Positions 27,945 to 38,051 of a stretch of DNA of 64,000 bases are shown in pieces. A program made the translations under genes and the position numbers. How positions within the stretch are numbered: the first letter of the stretch is position 1; each line of letters begins with the position of its first letter. Source of the stretch: Bradyrhizobium commune. Its GTDB lineage: Bacteria > Pseudomonadota > Alphaproteobacteria > Rhizobiales > Xanthobacteraceae. The stretch is from positions 6,634,001 to 6,698,000 of the forward strand of contig NZ_CP061379.1 in NCBI RefSeq assembly GCF_015624505.1, in the 5' to 3' direction. A model generated the notes under the pieces. It ran no database searches, had not been told where the DNA came from, and was given only the letters and a program-made list of their open reading frames with translations.

Positions 27945-29993
27945 TCACGCCGCGTCGCGATGTGCGGCGATGATCTGGTCGGCTGCGCGGCCGGTCACCT
28001 CGGCCATGTGGTCGAACTGGCGCGTAAAACTGCCGGCTCCGGCCGTGGCCGAACGCAGTTCGACGATCAGCTCGCCGATCTCGGCTTCCGGCATCATGGC
28101 GCGGACAGAGTCCCAGCCGCTCCAACCGTCGCGGGTGTCGAAGCCGAGGATCTGGCCGCGCCGCGCCGACAGGATCGCGTTGATCTTGGCGGTGGCATCG
28201 GTCGGACAGACGATCTCGACCACGTGGATCGGCTCCAGCAACACCGACTGGCATTGCGGCAGGCCTTCGTTGAGCCCGACCCGCGCCGCCGTGCGGAAGG
28301 CGAGGTCGGAGGAATCGACGCTGTGATAGGAGCCGTCGGTCAGCGTCACCTGCAAATCGGTCACGGGGAAGCCGAGCGGGCCGCGCGCGAGCCCGTCGAC
28401 GACGCCCTCTTCCACCGCGCCGATGTAGTTGCGTGGCACCGCGCCGCCGACGACCTTTTCGGCGAACCTGAAGCCCTCGCCGCGCGGCAGCGGCCTGATG
28501 TCGAGCACGACGTCGCCGAACTGGCCGTGGCCGCCGGACTGCTTCTTGTGGCGGCCACGCTGGGTGATCGGCTTACGGATGGTCTCCTGATAGCCGATCG
28601 CGGGCGGATGCGAGGTGATCTTGACGCCGAAGCGATCGCGCAGGCGTTCGCTGGCGACGCGCAAATGCATCTCGCCCTGTCCCCACAGCACGGTGTCGTG
28701 GGTCTTGGCGTTCTGCACGACGACGAGCGATGGATCCTCCTCATGCAGCCGCGCCAGCGCCTGGCCGAGCTTGACGTCGTCCTTGCGGTCGGTGGCCGCA
28801 ATCGAGATCGCAAGCACCGGCGGCGTCGGCTCGCTGGCTGCGAGCGCAGCGGGCGCAGTCTTGCCGCTCGAGACCGTGTCGCCAGTCGCGACAGGATCAA
28901 GCTTGGCGAGCGCCACCGTGTCGCCGGCTTCGGCCGCGGCACGCTTGGTGTCGTAGGCGCCGTTGACGGCGAGAATGCCGGAGATGCGGCTCGCGCCGCC
29001 GGAGGAGGATTGCAGCGTGGCGCCGTCATCGAGATGGCCGGCGAGCAGCCGCGTCAGCGACAGCTTTCCGCCGTGCTGCGAGTGCAGCGTCTTGAAGACG
29101 AAACCGAGCGCATCCTTGCTCTCGGGTGCGCCAAGACGTTTTGCGGTCGCGGTGATATCAGGCGCCTCGTGGCGCAGCGCCTTCATCAAACGCAGCACGC
29201 CGTTTTCGCGCGCGGCGGCGCCGAGCAGCACCGGACAGATCTGGCCTTCGCGCAATTCGCGGGCGAGATCGTCGAACACGGCATCGCGCGGCGGCTGGAT
29301 GTCTTCGAGCAATTGCTCCATCAGCGCGTCGTCGTGGTCGGCAAGCTTCTCCAGCATCGAGAAGCGCGCCTCCTTCTCGCGATCGAGATTTCCGCCGTCG
29401 AGCGCGACCACCTCGCTGGCCTTGTGCTCGCGATAGACGAACGCGCGCTCGAGCGCGAGATCGACGAAGCCCTCGATCAGATCGCCCTTCCAGATCGGGA
29501 TCTGGCGCAGCACCAGCGGCACGCGCGAAGCGGGCTGAAGCGTCTCCAGCGTCTCACGGATACGCTTGTTGGCGCGATCGATCTTGTTGAGGAACAGGAA
29601 GCGCGGGATCTTCAATTCCTCCAGCTCGCGCAGGATGATCTGAAGCTGGGGCAGCTTCTTCTCGTCGGCTTCGCAGACCACGATGGCGGCGTCGACCGCG
29701 GGCAGCGCGGCGCGCATGTCGTGGGCGAACTCGACGGAACCGGCACAATCCAGGAAGGTGTAGCTGTCGCCCATGAAACTCGTGGTAACGGCAGTCAGGC
29801 CAACGGTCATCTTGTGATGACGGGCCTCAGGCGTGGCGTCGCCGACGGAGGTTCCGGCATCGACGCTGCCGGCGCGCGGGATTGCGCCCGTGCGCGCCAG
29901 GATCGCTTCGAGAAGTGTGGTTTTACCGCTTTGGAAAGGGCCCACCAGCGCGATGCACCGTGGACCTCGGGGACTTCTGACGTCTTGTCCCAT
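27945..29993 (-). CDS. Elongation factor G-like GTPase
   Basis: A 682-residue protein with the EF-G domain order I-V. G1 is GPFQSGKTT at about 18-26, G4 is NKID, and the C-terminal half holds the domain II-V arrangement with HGQFGDVVLDI. The G3 motif, normally DTPGHVDF, reads DCAGSVEF, so the catalytic histidine is replaced by serine and the proline by alanine; GTP hydrolysis may differ from canonical EF-G. This matches the EF-G-like paralogues of alphaproteobacteria, whose role is not known. The ATG at 29993 follows AGGAGG; an upstream frame to 30074 is rejected. Confidence 0.88.
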   Translation of the reverse strand: MGQDVRSPRGPRCIALVGPFQSGKTTLLEAILARTGAIPRAGSVDAGTSVGDATPEARHHKMTVGLTAVTTSFMGDSYTFLDCAGSVEFAHDMRAALPAVDAAIVVCEADEKKLPQLQIILRELEELKIPRFLFLNKIDRANKRIRETLETLQPASRVPLVLRQIPIWKGDLIEGFVDLALERAFVYREHKASEVVALDGGNLDREKEARFSMLEKLADHDDALMEQLLEDIQPPRDAVFDDLARELREGQICPVLLGAAARENGVLRLMKALRHEAPDITATAKRLGAPESKDALGFVFKTLHSQHGGKLSLTRLLAGHLDDGATLQSSSGGASRISGILAVNGAYDTKRAAAEAGDTVALAKLDPVATGDTVSSGKTAPAALAASEPTPPVLAISIAATDRKDDVKLGQALARLHEEDPSLVVVQNAKTHDTVLWGQGEMHLRVASERLRDRFGVKITSHPPAIGYQETIRKPITQRGRHKKQSGGHGQFGDVVLDIRPLPRGEGFRFAEKVVGGAVPRNYIGAVEEGVVDGLARGPLGFPVTDLQVTLTDGSYHSVDSSDLAFRTAARVGLNEGLPQCQSVLLEPIHVVEIVCPTDATAKINAILSARRGQILGFDTRDGWSGWDSVRAMMPEAEIGELIVELRSATAGAGSFTRQFDHMAEVTGRAADQIIAAHRDAA

Positions 29994-30130
29994 TCGCCGC
30001 CTCCTTGGTGTGGAGCTCGGCCCATGATTGGGTCGGCAAACGGTAATGCTCTGCCCGTCCCCGAGATTTGGCAAGCATCAAACGTCGCTGCGGTGCGTCG
30101 TCAGTTCGACTAGGTCTTAACGACCAGTTC

Positions 30131-30610
30131 TCAACGGCCCGGACGGAGTTCCAGACTCTCGAGGCCGGCAGCGACGTTGAGGCCGACCTGGCCCTGCACG
30201 CTCAGCGGCTGGAGTGCGATCGAATTGTTGGAGCCGCCGACCAGCACGTTGCCGCCGAGGCCGACGCCGACCGAGGCGCTGCCCTGTGCGCCGGCATAAT
30301 TGCCGGAGAGATCGCCAGGGCCGAGCCGGTCGACCGGTGCGAACACGCCCCAGGCAAGCGCCGTCTCCTGGGTGATGCCGAGATCGAGGCCGACTTTGCG
30401 GATCGTCGCGACATAGCGGTCGTCGGGCACGCCATCGGCGCGCAGCACGCAACCGAGATTGGTCACCGATCCCACCACGAAGCCGATGCTGGCGCCGCCG
30501 CGGCATTCGAGCACCCCGACCCGCACCATCCGCTGCTGCGCGCTGGCGCCGGCAACCGAGGCAACGAGGCTGGCTGCGATCAGCCCGGCGAGGAGGAAGG
30601 AACGGCGCAT
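30131..30610 (-). CDS. DUF992 family secreted protein
   Basis: A 159-residue protein with a signal peptide (MRRSFLLAGLIAASLVASVAG, cleaved near ASA-QQ). The body has the DUF992 pattern VRVGVLECRGGASIGFVVGS with two conserved cysteines (in LECRGG and LGCVLR) that may form a disulfide, and glycine-rich strands. It is probably periplasmic or outer-membrane associated. Function unknown. Confidence 0.83.
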   Translation of the reverse strand: MRRSFLLAGLIAASLVASVAGASAQQRMVRVGVLECRGGASIGFVVGSVTNLGCVLRADGVPDDRYVATIRKVGLDLGITQETALAWGVFAPVDRLGPGDLSGNYAGAQGSASVGVGLGGNVLVGGSNNSIALQPLSVQGQVGLNVAAGLESLELRPGR

Positions 30611-30723
30611 GAAAATATCTCCGGCGATGATTGGAACGCGAGCACTGGCGGGCACTGTGCAAGCCACGCGGGAGTTCTATGCCACAAGAGTGATGGCGGT
30701 GCCAGATTTCGTGGAGCAATAAA

Positions 30724-30748
30724 AAGGCCCGCCTGCGAAGCGGGCCTT
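30724..30748 (-). terminator. Terminator of aspartate aminotransferase
   Basis: AAGGCCCGC and GCGGGCCTT form the stem; the minus strand continues with TTTTTATTG. It lies 25 bases beyond the stop. Confidence 0.9.
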
Positions 30749-30772
30749 CTCAATTCTGAACGGCGAACGAAC

Positions 30773-32446
<1,674 letters not shown>

Positions 32447-33097
32447 ATGTACAAGCTCTATTCGATGCAACGCTCGGGCAACAGCTACAAGGTCCGCCTT
32501 GCGCTGGCGCTCTTGAACGTGCCCTACGAAGCCATCGAGGTGGACATTCTGCGCGGCGAGAGCAAGACGCCGGACTTCCTCGCGAAGAACCCGTCGGGCC
32601 AGGTGCCGCTGCTCGAGGTCGGCGACAACCGCTATCTCGCCGAGTCCAACGCGATCCTGTGGTTCGTCGCGGTCGGCACGCCGCTTGCGCCGGAGAATCG
32701 CATCGATCGCGCCGAGGCGTTGCAATGGATGTTCTTCGAGCAGCACGCGCTCGAGCCGAACATCGGCGCGGCCTATTTCTGGCTGTCGCTGGTCAAGGGC
32801 GGGCGCGACCTCCAGACCCACGCGCTGGAGGACTGGATGGAGCGCGGCTATGGCGCACTCCAGGTGATGGAGAACCACCTCAAGGCCAATTCCTACTTCG
32901 CCGCGCGCCAGCTCACGGTCGCCGACATCGCGCTCTACGGCTACACCCATGTCGCCGACCGTTGCGACTTCGACCTCCAGGCGTTCCCGGCGATCCGGGA
33001 CTGGTTGAAGCGCGTCGAGGCGGCGCCCGGCTTCGTGGCGATGGACTGGCGCCCCGCCGACGTCGACGACCCCGCCAGCATCGCGGCGGGTGCCTGA
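32447..33097 (+). CDS. Glutathione S-transferase family protein
   Basis: A 216-residue GST: the thioredoxin-like domain YKLYSMQRSGNSYKVRLALAL with NPSGQVPLLEVGDNRYLAESNAI, then a helical domain with LTVADIALYGYTHVAD. It should act on small electrophilic substrates with glutathione. The ATG at 32447 has only a weak ribosome site (CGGAATCG). It lies next to no functional partner. Confidence 0.9.
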   Translation: MYKLYSMQRSGNSYKVRLALALLNVPYEAIEVDILRGESKTPDFLAKNPSGQVPLLEVGDNRYLAESNAILWFVAVGTPLAPENRIDRAEALQWMFFEQHALEPNIGAAYFWLSLVKGGRDLQTHALEDWMERGYGALQVMENHLKANSYFAARQLTVADIALYGYTHVADRCDFDLQAFPAIRDWLKRVEAAPGFVAMDWRPADVDDPASIAAGA

Positions 33098-33252
33098 AAA
33101 CCGGTGCAGCGTCAAGAAATAGCGGGGATCGCGTTAACTTTTGCCGCAATCCCGCCATTTTCGGCGCGATAGCCGCCGCAATATTGCCAGTTGAAATTGT
33201 GAGATTGTTCGGCGTCGCGGGTGATTCGCTCGCACGTTGAAGGATTTAGACC

Positions 33253-33429
33253 ATGATTCGGGCGTCCGGCACGGTCGGCTTTCAGGGCCGTCCCGCTATT
33301 GCCGCCTCTTCCCGGTTGACCCAGGCCGTGGCGGCCTCGCTCGCCATCGCGGCGCTGTCACTCTGTCTGATCGTCACCCTCACGGTGCTGACGACCAAGG
33401 CGACCATGGCGATGGGTCTGCCGGTCTGA
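33253..33429 (+). CDS. Small single-pass membrane protein
   Basis: A 58-residue frame, too short for usual gene finders: MIRASGTVGFQGRPAIAA, then one hydrophobic helix (SLAIAALSLCLIVTLTVL) and a short end. GAAGGA lies before the ATG. It is followed by a similar small membrane gene at 33508. Function unknown. Confidence 0.6.
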   Translation: MIRASGTVGFQGRPAIAASSRLTQAVAASLAIAALSLCLIVTLTVLTTKATMAMGLPV

Positions 33430-33507
33430 TCCCCGTCTCATCCTGGACCAGCCCTTCAAAGCGCGCCCTGTGAGCACCCGCGCCAACAGGCATGCGGCAG
33501 GACAGCC

Positions 33508-33654
33508 ATGAAGTCACCGGTGGTACTCGTTGCAATTACGCTGACCGCGGCCATCCTGGTCGCGGCCTCGCTGTTGATCCTGACCGGCACACGCAAGCCG
33601 TTCGGCACCTCGACGTGGATTGCGCCGATGCGTGTCGTCCGCAATATCGCGTGA
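33508..33654 (+). CDS. Small single-pass membrane protein
   Basis: A 48-residue frame starting MKSPVVLVAITLTAAILVAA, so an N-terminal membrane helix followed by a basic tail (TGTRKPFGTSTWIAPMRV). GCAGGACAG precedes the ATG. It follows 33253 closely on the same strand. Function unknown. Confidence 0.58.
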   Translation: MKSPVVLVAITLTAAILVAASLLILTGTRKPFGTSTWIAPMRVVRNIA

Positions 33655-33803
33655 TGCCGGCTCATTTGGCCTAAAATCATCCGAAAGCTTTGCCTCTGAC
33701 GGCAGGCACGCCTTAAGCACCGCGCGCGAAATCACAGCACGATCGCGCAACGATCGGTCAGTCTTGCGCTGTTAGCTCTTTCAGGAAGGAGCGAGGCAGG
33801 GCC

Positions 33804-34616
33804 ATGCGGTTTGGATGGCAAGCCATTGCCGGTCCGGCGCTGACGGCAGCGACCGCGCTGCTGGCGATCCCGCTCGACCGTCACGCGCCCGCCCTCGCGC
33901 TTGCGCCGCTGTTCGTCTGCATCGTCGCGCTCGCCGGCTCGCTGTCCGGATTTGCGTCCGCGCTTGGCAGCGCCACCATCGCCGCGATCGGAACGGGGCT
34001 GCTCGCGCTCAGTCATCGTACCGCGCCTGGCCTCGCCGCAGCGGATCTCATGCAGCTCGGCCTGCTGGCGGTCACGGCCGGCGCCACCGCCGCGATCACC
34101 GGCCTGATGCGCGAGCGCCTGCTCGACGCCTTCGCCGCCGAGCGGCGCAACCACGCCACGGCCGCGCGCCTGTCCGCCGCGCTCGACCAAGTCGATATCG
34201 GCATCGTGCTGCTCGACGCCGAGACCCGCGCCGAATTCATCAACCGCGCATTTCGCGACTATTTTGCGCTGCCCGACGAGAAGGCCGATGACAGGCCGCC
34301 CTTCATTGCGCTGATGTATCACGGCCGCGACACCGGCGCGTTCGAACTGCCGGAGGACGAGTTGGGCGCCTTCATCGCGCAGCGCATCGAGATGGTGCGG
34401 ATCGGGGATGCGACGCCGATCAACATCAATTTGCGCAATGGCGAGGTGCTGCGCTTCGTCTGCACGGCACTGCCCGACGGCGGCCGCATGCTGAGCTACA
34501 CACCGGTGACCGATCTCGTGCGCCACACCGATGCACCCGCGCGCGCCGACTACTACCGCTCGCTGCGCGATCCCACCGGCCGCAAGCTGATCCGGTATCT
34601 TCGCGTCGCGGAGTGA
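33804..34616 (+). CDS. Membrane PAS-domain protein without kinase
   Basis: A 270-residue protein with about four N-terminal membrane segments (LAPLFVCIVALAGSLSGFAS, then LGLLAVTAGATAAITGLM), a linker helix, and a PAS-type domain from about 128 (LSAALDQVDIGIVLLDAET, FINRAFRDYFAL). The C-terminal region resembles a second PAS segment (RMLSYTPVTDLVRH). There is no histidine kinase or cyclase domain after it, so it looks like a truncated or stand-alone sensor. Confidence 0.72.
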   Translation: MRFGWQAIAGPALTAATALLAIPLDRHAPALALAPLFVCIVALAGSLSGFASALGSATIAAIGTGLLALSHRTAPGLAAADLMQLGLLAVTAGATAAITGLMRERLLDAFAAERRNHATAARLSAALDQVDIGIVLLDAETRAEFINRAFRDYFALPDEKADDRPPFIALMYHGRDTGAFELPEDELGAFIAQRIEMVRIGDATPININLRNGEVLRFVCTALPDGGRMLSYTPVTDLVRHTDAPARADYYRSLRDPTGRKLIRYLRVAE

Positions 34617-34688
34617 TGCAACAGCACGATTGATCGGTGCGCCCTTCATCACGTATGAAGGACGCCTCAGAGATCGCGGAATTTCCAG

Positions 34689-35144
34689 ATGTCACTCACC
34701 ATTCGCGCCGTCACGCGGCAGGACTACGATCAATGGCTGCCGCTGTGGGACGGCTACAACGCCTTCTACGGCCGCGCCGGTGCGACCGCGCTCGCACCCG
34801 AGATCACGCGGGTGACGTGGCAGCGCTTCTTCGATGCCTACGAGCCGGTGCACGCGCTGGTCGCCGACAGCGACGGCCGGCTGCTTGGTCTCACGCACTA
34901 TCTGTTTCATCGCAGCACCACCGCGATCGAGCCATCCTGTTACTTGCAGGATCTGTTCACGCTCGAGGCCGCGCGCGGAAAAGGCGTCGCCTCGGCGTTG
35001 ATCTACGGCGTCTATGAGCGCGCCAAGCTCGCAGGGTGCCCGCGCGTCTATTGGCAGACGCATGAAACCAACGTCACCGCGCAGAGCCTGTACGACAAGG
35101 TCGCGGAACGCTCCGGCTTCATCGTCTATCGCAAGATCTTCTGA
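34689..35144 (+). CDS. GNAT family N-acetyltransferase
   Basis: A 151-residue GNAT protein with the N-terminal strand LTIRAVTRQDYDQWLPLW, the acetyl-CoA motif LQDLFTLEAARGKGVASALI and RVYWQTHETNVTAQSLYDKV. It resembles acetyltransferases of unknown substrate, perhaps amine or amino-acid acetylating. It is followed by a terminator. Confidence 0.9.
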   Translation: MSLTIRAVTRQDYDQWLPLWDGYNAFYGRAGATALAPEITRVTWQRFFDAYEPVHALVADSDGRLLGLTHYLFHRSTTAIEPSCYLQDLFTLEAARGKGVASALIYGVYERAKLAGCPRVYWQTHETNVTAQSLYDKVAERSGFIVYRKIF

Positions 35145-35260
35145 TTTTTGCAGGGCCGGGGCGCCCTGTGGATAACTTACCTGTCACCCGCGCGTAACAC
35201 TTATGGACTAGGTTGCGCCTGCGTCTGATCAGGCCCCCCGTCACCGATCAAGCGCCCCAA

Positions 35261-35306
35261 AGCGGTCCCCGTCAGTCGCCGCGTCTAACGGGGGCCGCGT
35301 TTTTTT
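35261..35306 (+). terminator. Terminator after the GNAT gene
   Basis: GCGGTCCCCGT pairs with ACGGGGGCCGC around a loop and is followed by GTTTTTTTG on the plus strand. It lies 117 bases past the GNAT stop. Confidence 0.75.
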
Positions 35307-35408
35307 GTCCGCAGTTTCTTTGAGCATGGCAGCAACGCAGGCTGGCTGCTTGCCGCTGCATGACACCGCGGTCAAAATGGATCCTGTTTTTTTCTGACAG
35401 GATCTTCC

Positions 35409-36350
35409 ATGGAAATTCGCAATCTCGGCGGTTCCGGCCTGCGCGTGTCCGCGGTCGGCATCGGCTGCAACAATTTCGGCCAGCGCACGGATCTCGAGAC
35501 CTCGCGCAGGGTGATCCACCGCGCGCTCGATCTTGGCGTCACGCTGTTCGACACCGCCGACATCTATTCCAACATGGGCGGCTCGGAAAACGTGCTTGGT
35601 GCGGTGCTGGGCGATCGCCGCAAGGACATCGTGCTCGCGACGAAATACTCCAAGCCGATGGCGGAGGACGGAACCAAGCAGGGCGCCTCGCGCCGCTACA
35701 TCATGGAGGCGGTGGAGGCGAGCCTGAAGCGGCTGAAGACCGATTACATCGATCTCTACCAGCAGCACGACTACGATCCGCTGACGCCGATCGAGGAAAG
35801 CTTGCGCGCGCTCGACGATCTCGTCCGCCAGGGCAAGGTCCGCTACATCGGCAATTCGAACTTCCCGGCCTGGCGGGTCGCAGAGGCAGAGTACGTCGCA
35901 CGCGCGATGAATGTCAGCCGCTTCGTCTCGTGCCAGGACGAGTACTCCCTCGTCGTGCGCGACATCGAGAAGGACCTGCTGCCGGCAGCAACGGAATACA
36001 AGCTTGGACTGCTGCCGTTCTTCCCGCTCGCAAGCGGGCTTCTGACCGGCAAATACAGAAAGGGCGAGACCGCGCCTGACGACACCCGCTTCGGCAAGGT
36101 GGCGCGGCTGCGCGATCGCTACGTCACGCCGCGCAACGAGGACATCGTCGAGAAGCTCGAGGCCTTCGCGCAGACGCGCGGGCACAGCATGCTCGAGCTC
36201 GCTTTCTCCTGGCTTGCCGGCCGCCCGCAGGTCTCCAGCGTCATCGCCGGCGCCACTCGCGTCGAGCAGGTCGAGCAGAACGTCAAGGCGATCGCCTGGA
36301 AGCTCAGCGTGGACGATCTGGCCGAGATCGACAGGATCACGTTGGGCTGA
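35409..36350 (+). CDS. Aldo/keto reductase
   Basis: A 313-residue NADPH-dependent oxidoreductase of the YghZ/GSP69-type AKR family. It begins EIRNLGGSGLRVSAVGIGCN, has the catalytic aspartate/tyrosine region LFDTADIYSNMGGSENVLG, the lysine in VLATKYSKPM and a histidine in YQQHDYDPLTP, and ends with a cofactor-binding VSSVIAGATRVEQVEQNV. The likely role is reduction of carbonyl compounds. The start follows CAGGATCTTCC. Confidence 0.9.
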   Translation: MEIRNLGGSGLRVSAVGIGCNNFGQRTDLETSRRVIHRALDLGVTLFDTADIYSNMGGSENVLGAVLGDRRKDIVLATKYSKPMAEDGTKQGASRRYIMEAVEASLKRLKTDYIDLYQQHDYDPLTPIEESLRALDDLVRQGKVRYIGNSNFPAWRVAEAEYVARAMNVSRFVSCQDEYSLVVRDIEKDLLPAATEYKLGLLPFFPLASGLLTGKYRKGETAPDDTRFGKVARLRDRYVTPRNEDIVEKLEAFAQTRGHSMLELAFSWLAGRPQVSSVIAGATRVEQVEQNVKAIAWKLSVDDLAEIDRITLG

Positions 36351-36366
36351 TGCTTGCGGCGCGGCG

Positions 36367-36690
36367 CTACTTGGCGCCGCGTCCGACCGTCTGCATCACC
36401 TCAAAGCCCTCGAACTGGGGATGGCCGAGATAAAGCGGCTTGTTGTCGCCGGCTTTGTGATGCGCGGCGCGAAACGCCTCTGATTTCGTCCAGGCCTCGA
36501 ACGCCGCGTGGTTCGCCCACACGGTGTGCGAGGCATACAGCGTGTGATCCTCGAGCTCCGGCCCGCGCAGCAGATGGAATTCGACGAAACCCGGCACCTT
36601 GTCGAGGTGGGTGTCGCGCGAGAGCCAGACCTGCTCGAAAGCAGCCTCAGAGCCCTTGGCGACGCGGAAGCGGTTCATGGCGATATACAT
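36367..36690 (-). CDS. Antibiotic biosynthesis monooxygenase (ABM) domain protein
   Basis: A 107-residue ferredoxin-like dimer-forming protein: YIAMNRFRVAKGSEAAFEQV, then FVEFHLLRGPELEDHTLYAS and WTKSEAFRAAH. The ABM fold also covers heme-degrading enzymes of the IsdG/HemO type, and FHLLRGP with TLYAS fits them. Without key residues confirmed, either quinol monooxygenase or heme oxygenase is possible. Confidence 0.83.
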   Translation of the reverse strand: MYIAMNRFRVAKGSEAAFEQVWLSRDTHLDKVPGFVEFHLLRGPELEDHTLYASHTVWANHAAFEAWTKSEAFRAAHHKAGDNKPLYLGHPQFEGFEVMQTVGRGAK

Positions 36691-36723
36691 GCGGGCGGTC
36701 TCCTGATGTTCGGCTCATCATGT

Positions 36724-36829
36724 CGTCATTCCGGGACGCGCCGCAAGGCGAGGGCCAGGAATCCATTTTGCTATTGAGCCCGGTGAGAAATGGATTCCGG
36801 GCTCGCGCTACGCGCGCCCCGGAATGACG
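36724..36829. repeat. CGTCATTCCGGG palindromic repeat
   Basis: CGTCATTCCGGG (36724-36735) and CCCCGGAATGACG (36817-36829) are inverted ends with internal GGATTCCGGGCTCGCG. It matches the family at 8021, 49250 and 62139. Confidence 0.83.
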
Positions 36830-36831
36830 GT

Positions 36832-38049
36832 TTAAGTCACCAGCCCCTTCATCGGACGCGCGGCGGCGCTGTCCGGGAAGACGGTCCGGGCCAGCACCTG
36901 ATCCGATAGGCCGAACTGGTCTTGCAGTACGCCCTTGATCACGGAGCGCAAATCTGTGGTGGGCTTGAGGTCGCGCCCTTCATAGAGATTGGCAGGCTTG
37001 AGGCCGGGCCAGTCGGAGATGACGCGGCCGCCTTTCACCGCGCCGCCGGCGAGCAGCGCGATGGTGCCGGTGCCGTGATCGGTGCCGTCGGTGCCGTTGA
37101 TGCGCGCGGTGCGGCCGAACTCGGTGGCGACGACGACGGCGGTGTTGCGCCAGCGATCGCCAAGGCCGCTCTCGAATTCGGCGATCGCGCCGTCGAGACC
37201 GCCGAGCAGGAAGGCGAGACGCCCGACCGGGCCGCCTTCATTGGCGTGCGTGTCCCAACCGTCGAAGGCGAGTGCGGCGATGCGCGGGCCATCGTCGGCG
37301 GCCATCAGCTTGGCGGCGCCGCGCGCGACTTGTCGCATCTGTGCAACCTGATTGCCCGGCTTCGGCTTCATGTCGTCGCCGCTCGCGGCCTTCTCCAACT
37401 GGAGGCCTTGTGACAGCGCCGAGGCCAACGCGGGATCGCGGTGGCGGTAGAGATCGACCAGCCGCATCGCGGTGTCGTCGTCGGCCTGCGGCAGTGCGAC
37501 CGGCGCCCAGCCGACGGTCGGCGCCGCGCCGCGCAGTACCAGCGGCGTGGTCGGGCCGACCGCAAGTCCGCTCGACACGCGCTCGCCGCGCGGCAGCGCT
37601 TCGAGCGCGCGGTTGAGCCAGCCGGACTGCACGCGGCCCGGCCCGGCGTAACCGCTTTCGAGCACATCCTGGCCGTCGAAATGCGAGCGGTCGCGATAGG
37701 GTGTCGCAACCGCATGGATCACCGCGGCATGATTGTCGCGATACATGCGGGCGAATTCCGGCATCGACGGATGCAGCGCAAAAAAACTATCGAGCATCAG
37801 CGCGGGATGCGCGCCATCCGCCGTCAGCGCGATCGAGCCGTGCAGGCCGGCATAGTCGGGATCGCCGACCGGCGCGACGGTGGAGAGCCCGTCCAGCGCG
37901 CCGCGCAGGATCACGACGATGAGACGCGGATCGCGCCCGTCGGCCGCGCGGGCGAATTTCGGTAAATAGGCCCAGGCCGCGAAGGAGGCACCGCCAAGCA
38001 GAAGGCCGCGGCGCGAGGTGAGGAGCCGGTTCTCGACGCAGTCGATCAT
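36832..38049 (-). CDS. DUF1501 family protein, Tat-exported
   Basis: A 405-residue protein with a twin-arginine signal TSRRGLLLGGASFAAWAYLP, then the DUF1501 pattern RLIVVILRGALDGLSTVAPV, FFALHPSMPEFARM and VVVATEFGRTARINGTDGTD. The family resembles arylsulfatase/alkaline-phosphatase folds but its reaction is not known. It is coupled to the DUF1800 gene by an ATGA overlap, the usual pairing. Three ATGs occur in a row; AGGAG spacing favours the third at 38049. Confidence 0.88.
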   Translation of the reverse strand: MIDCVENRLLTSRRGLLLGGASFAAWAYLPKFARAADGRDPRLIVVILRGALDGLSTVAPVGDPDYAGLHGSIALTADGAHPALMLDSFFALHPSMPEFARMYRDNHAAVIHAVATPYRDRSHFDGQDVLESGYAGPGRVQSGWLNRALEALPRGERVSSGLAVGPTTPLVLRGAAPTVGWAPVALPQADDDTAMRLVDLYRHRDPALASALSQGLQLEKAASGDDMKPKPGNQVAQMRQVARGAAKLMAADDGPRIAALAFDGWDTHANEGGPVGRLAFLLGGLDGAIAEFESGLGDRWRNTAVVVATEFGRTARINGTDGTDHGTGTIALLAGGAVKGGRVISDWPGLKPANLYEGRDLKPTTDLRSVIKGVLQDQFGLSDQVLARTVFPDSAAARPMKGLVT

Positions 38050-38051
38050 CA

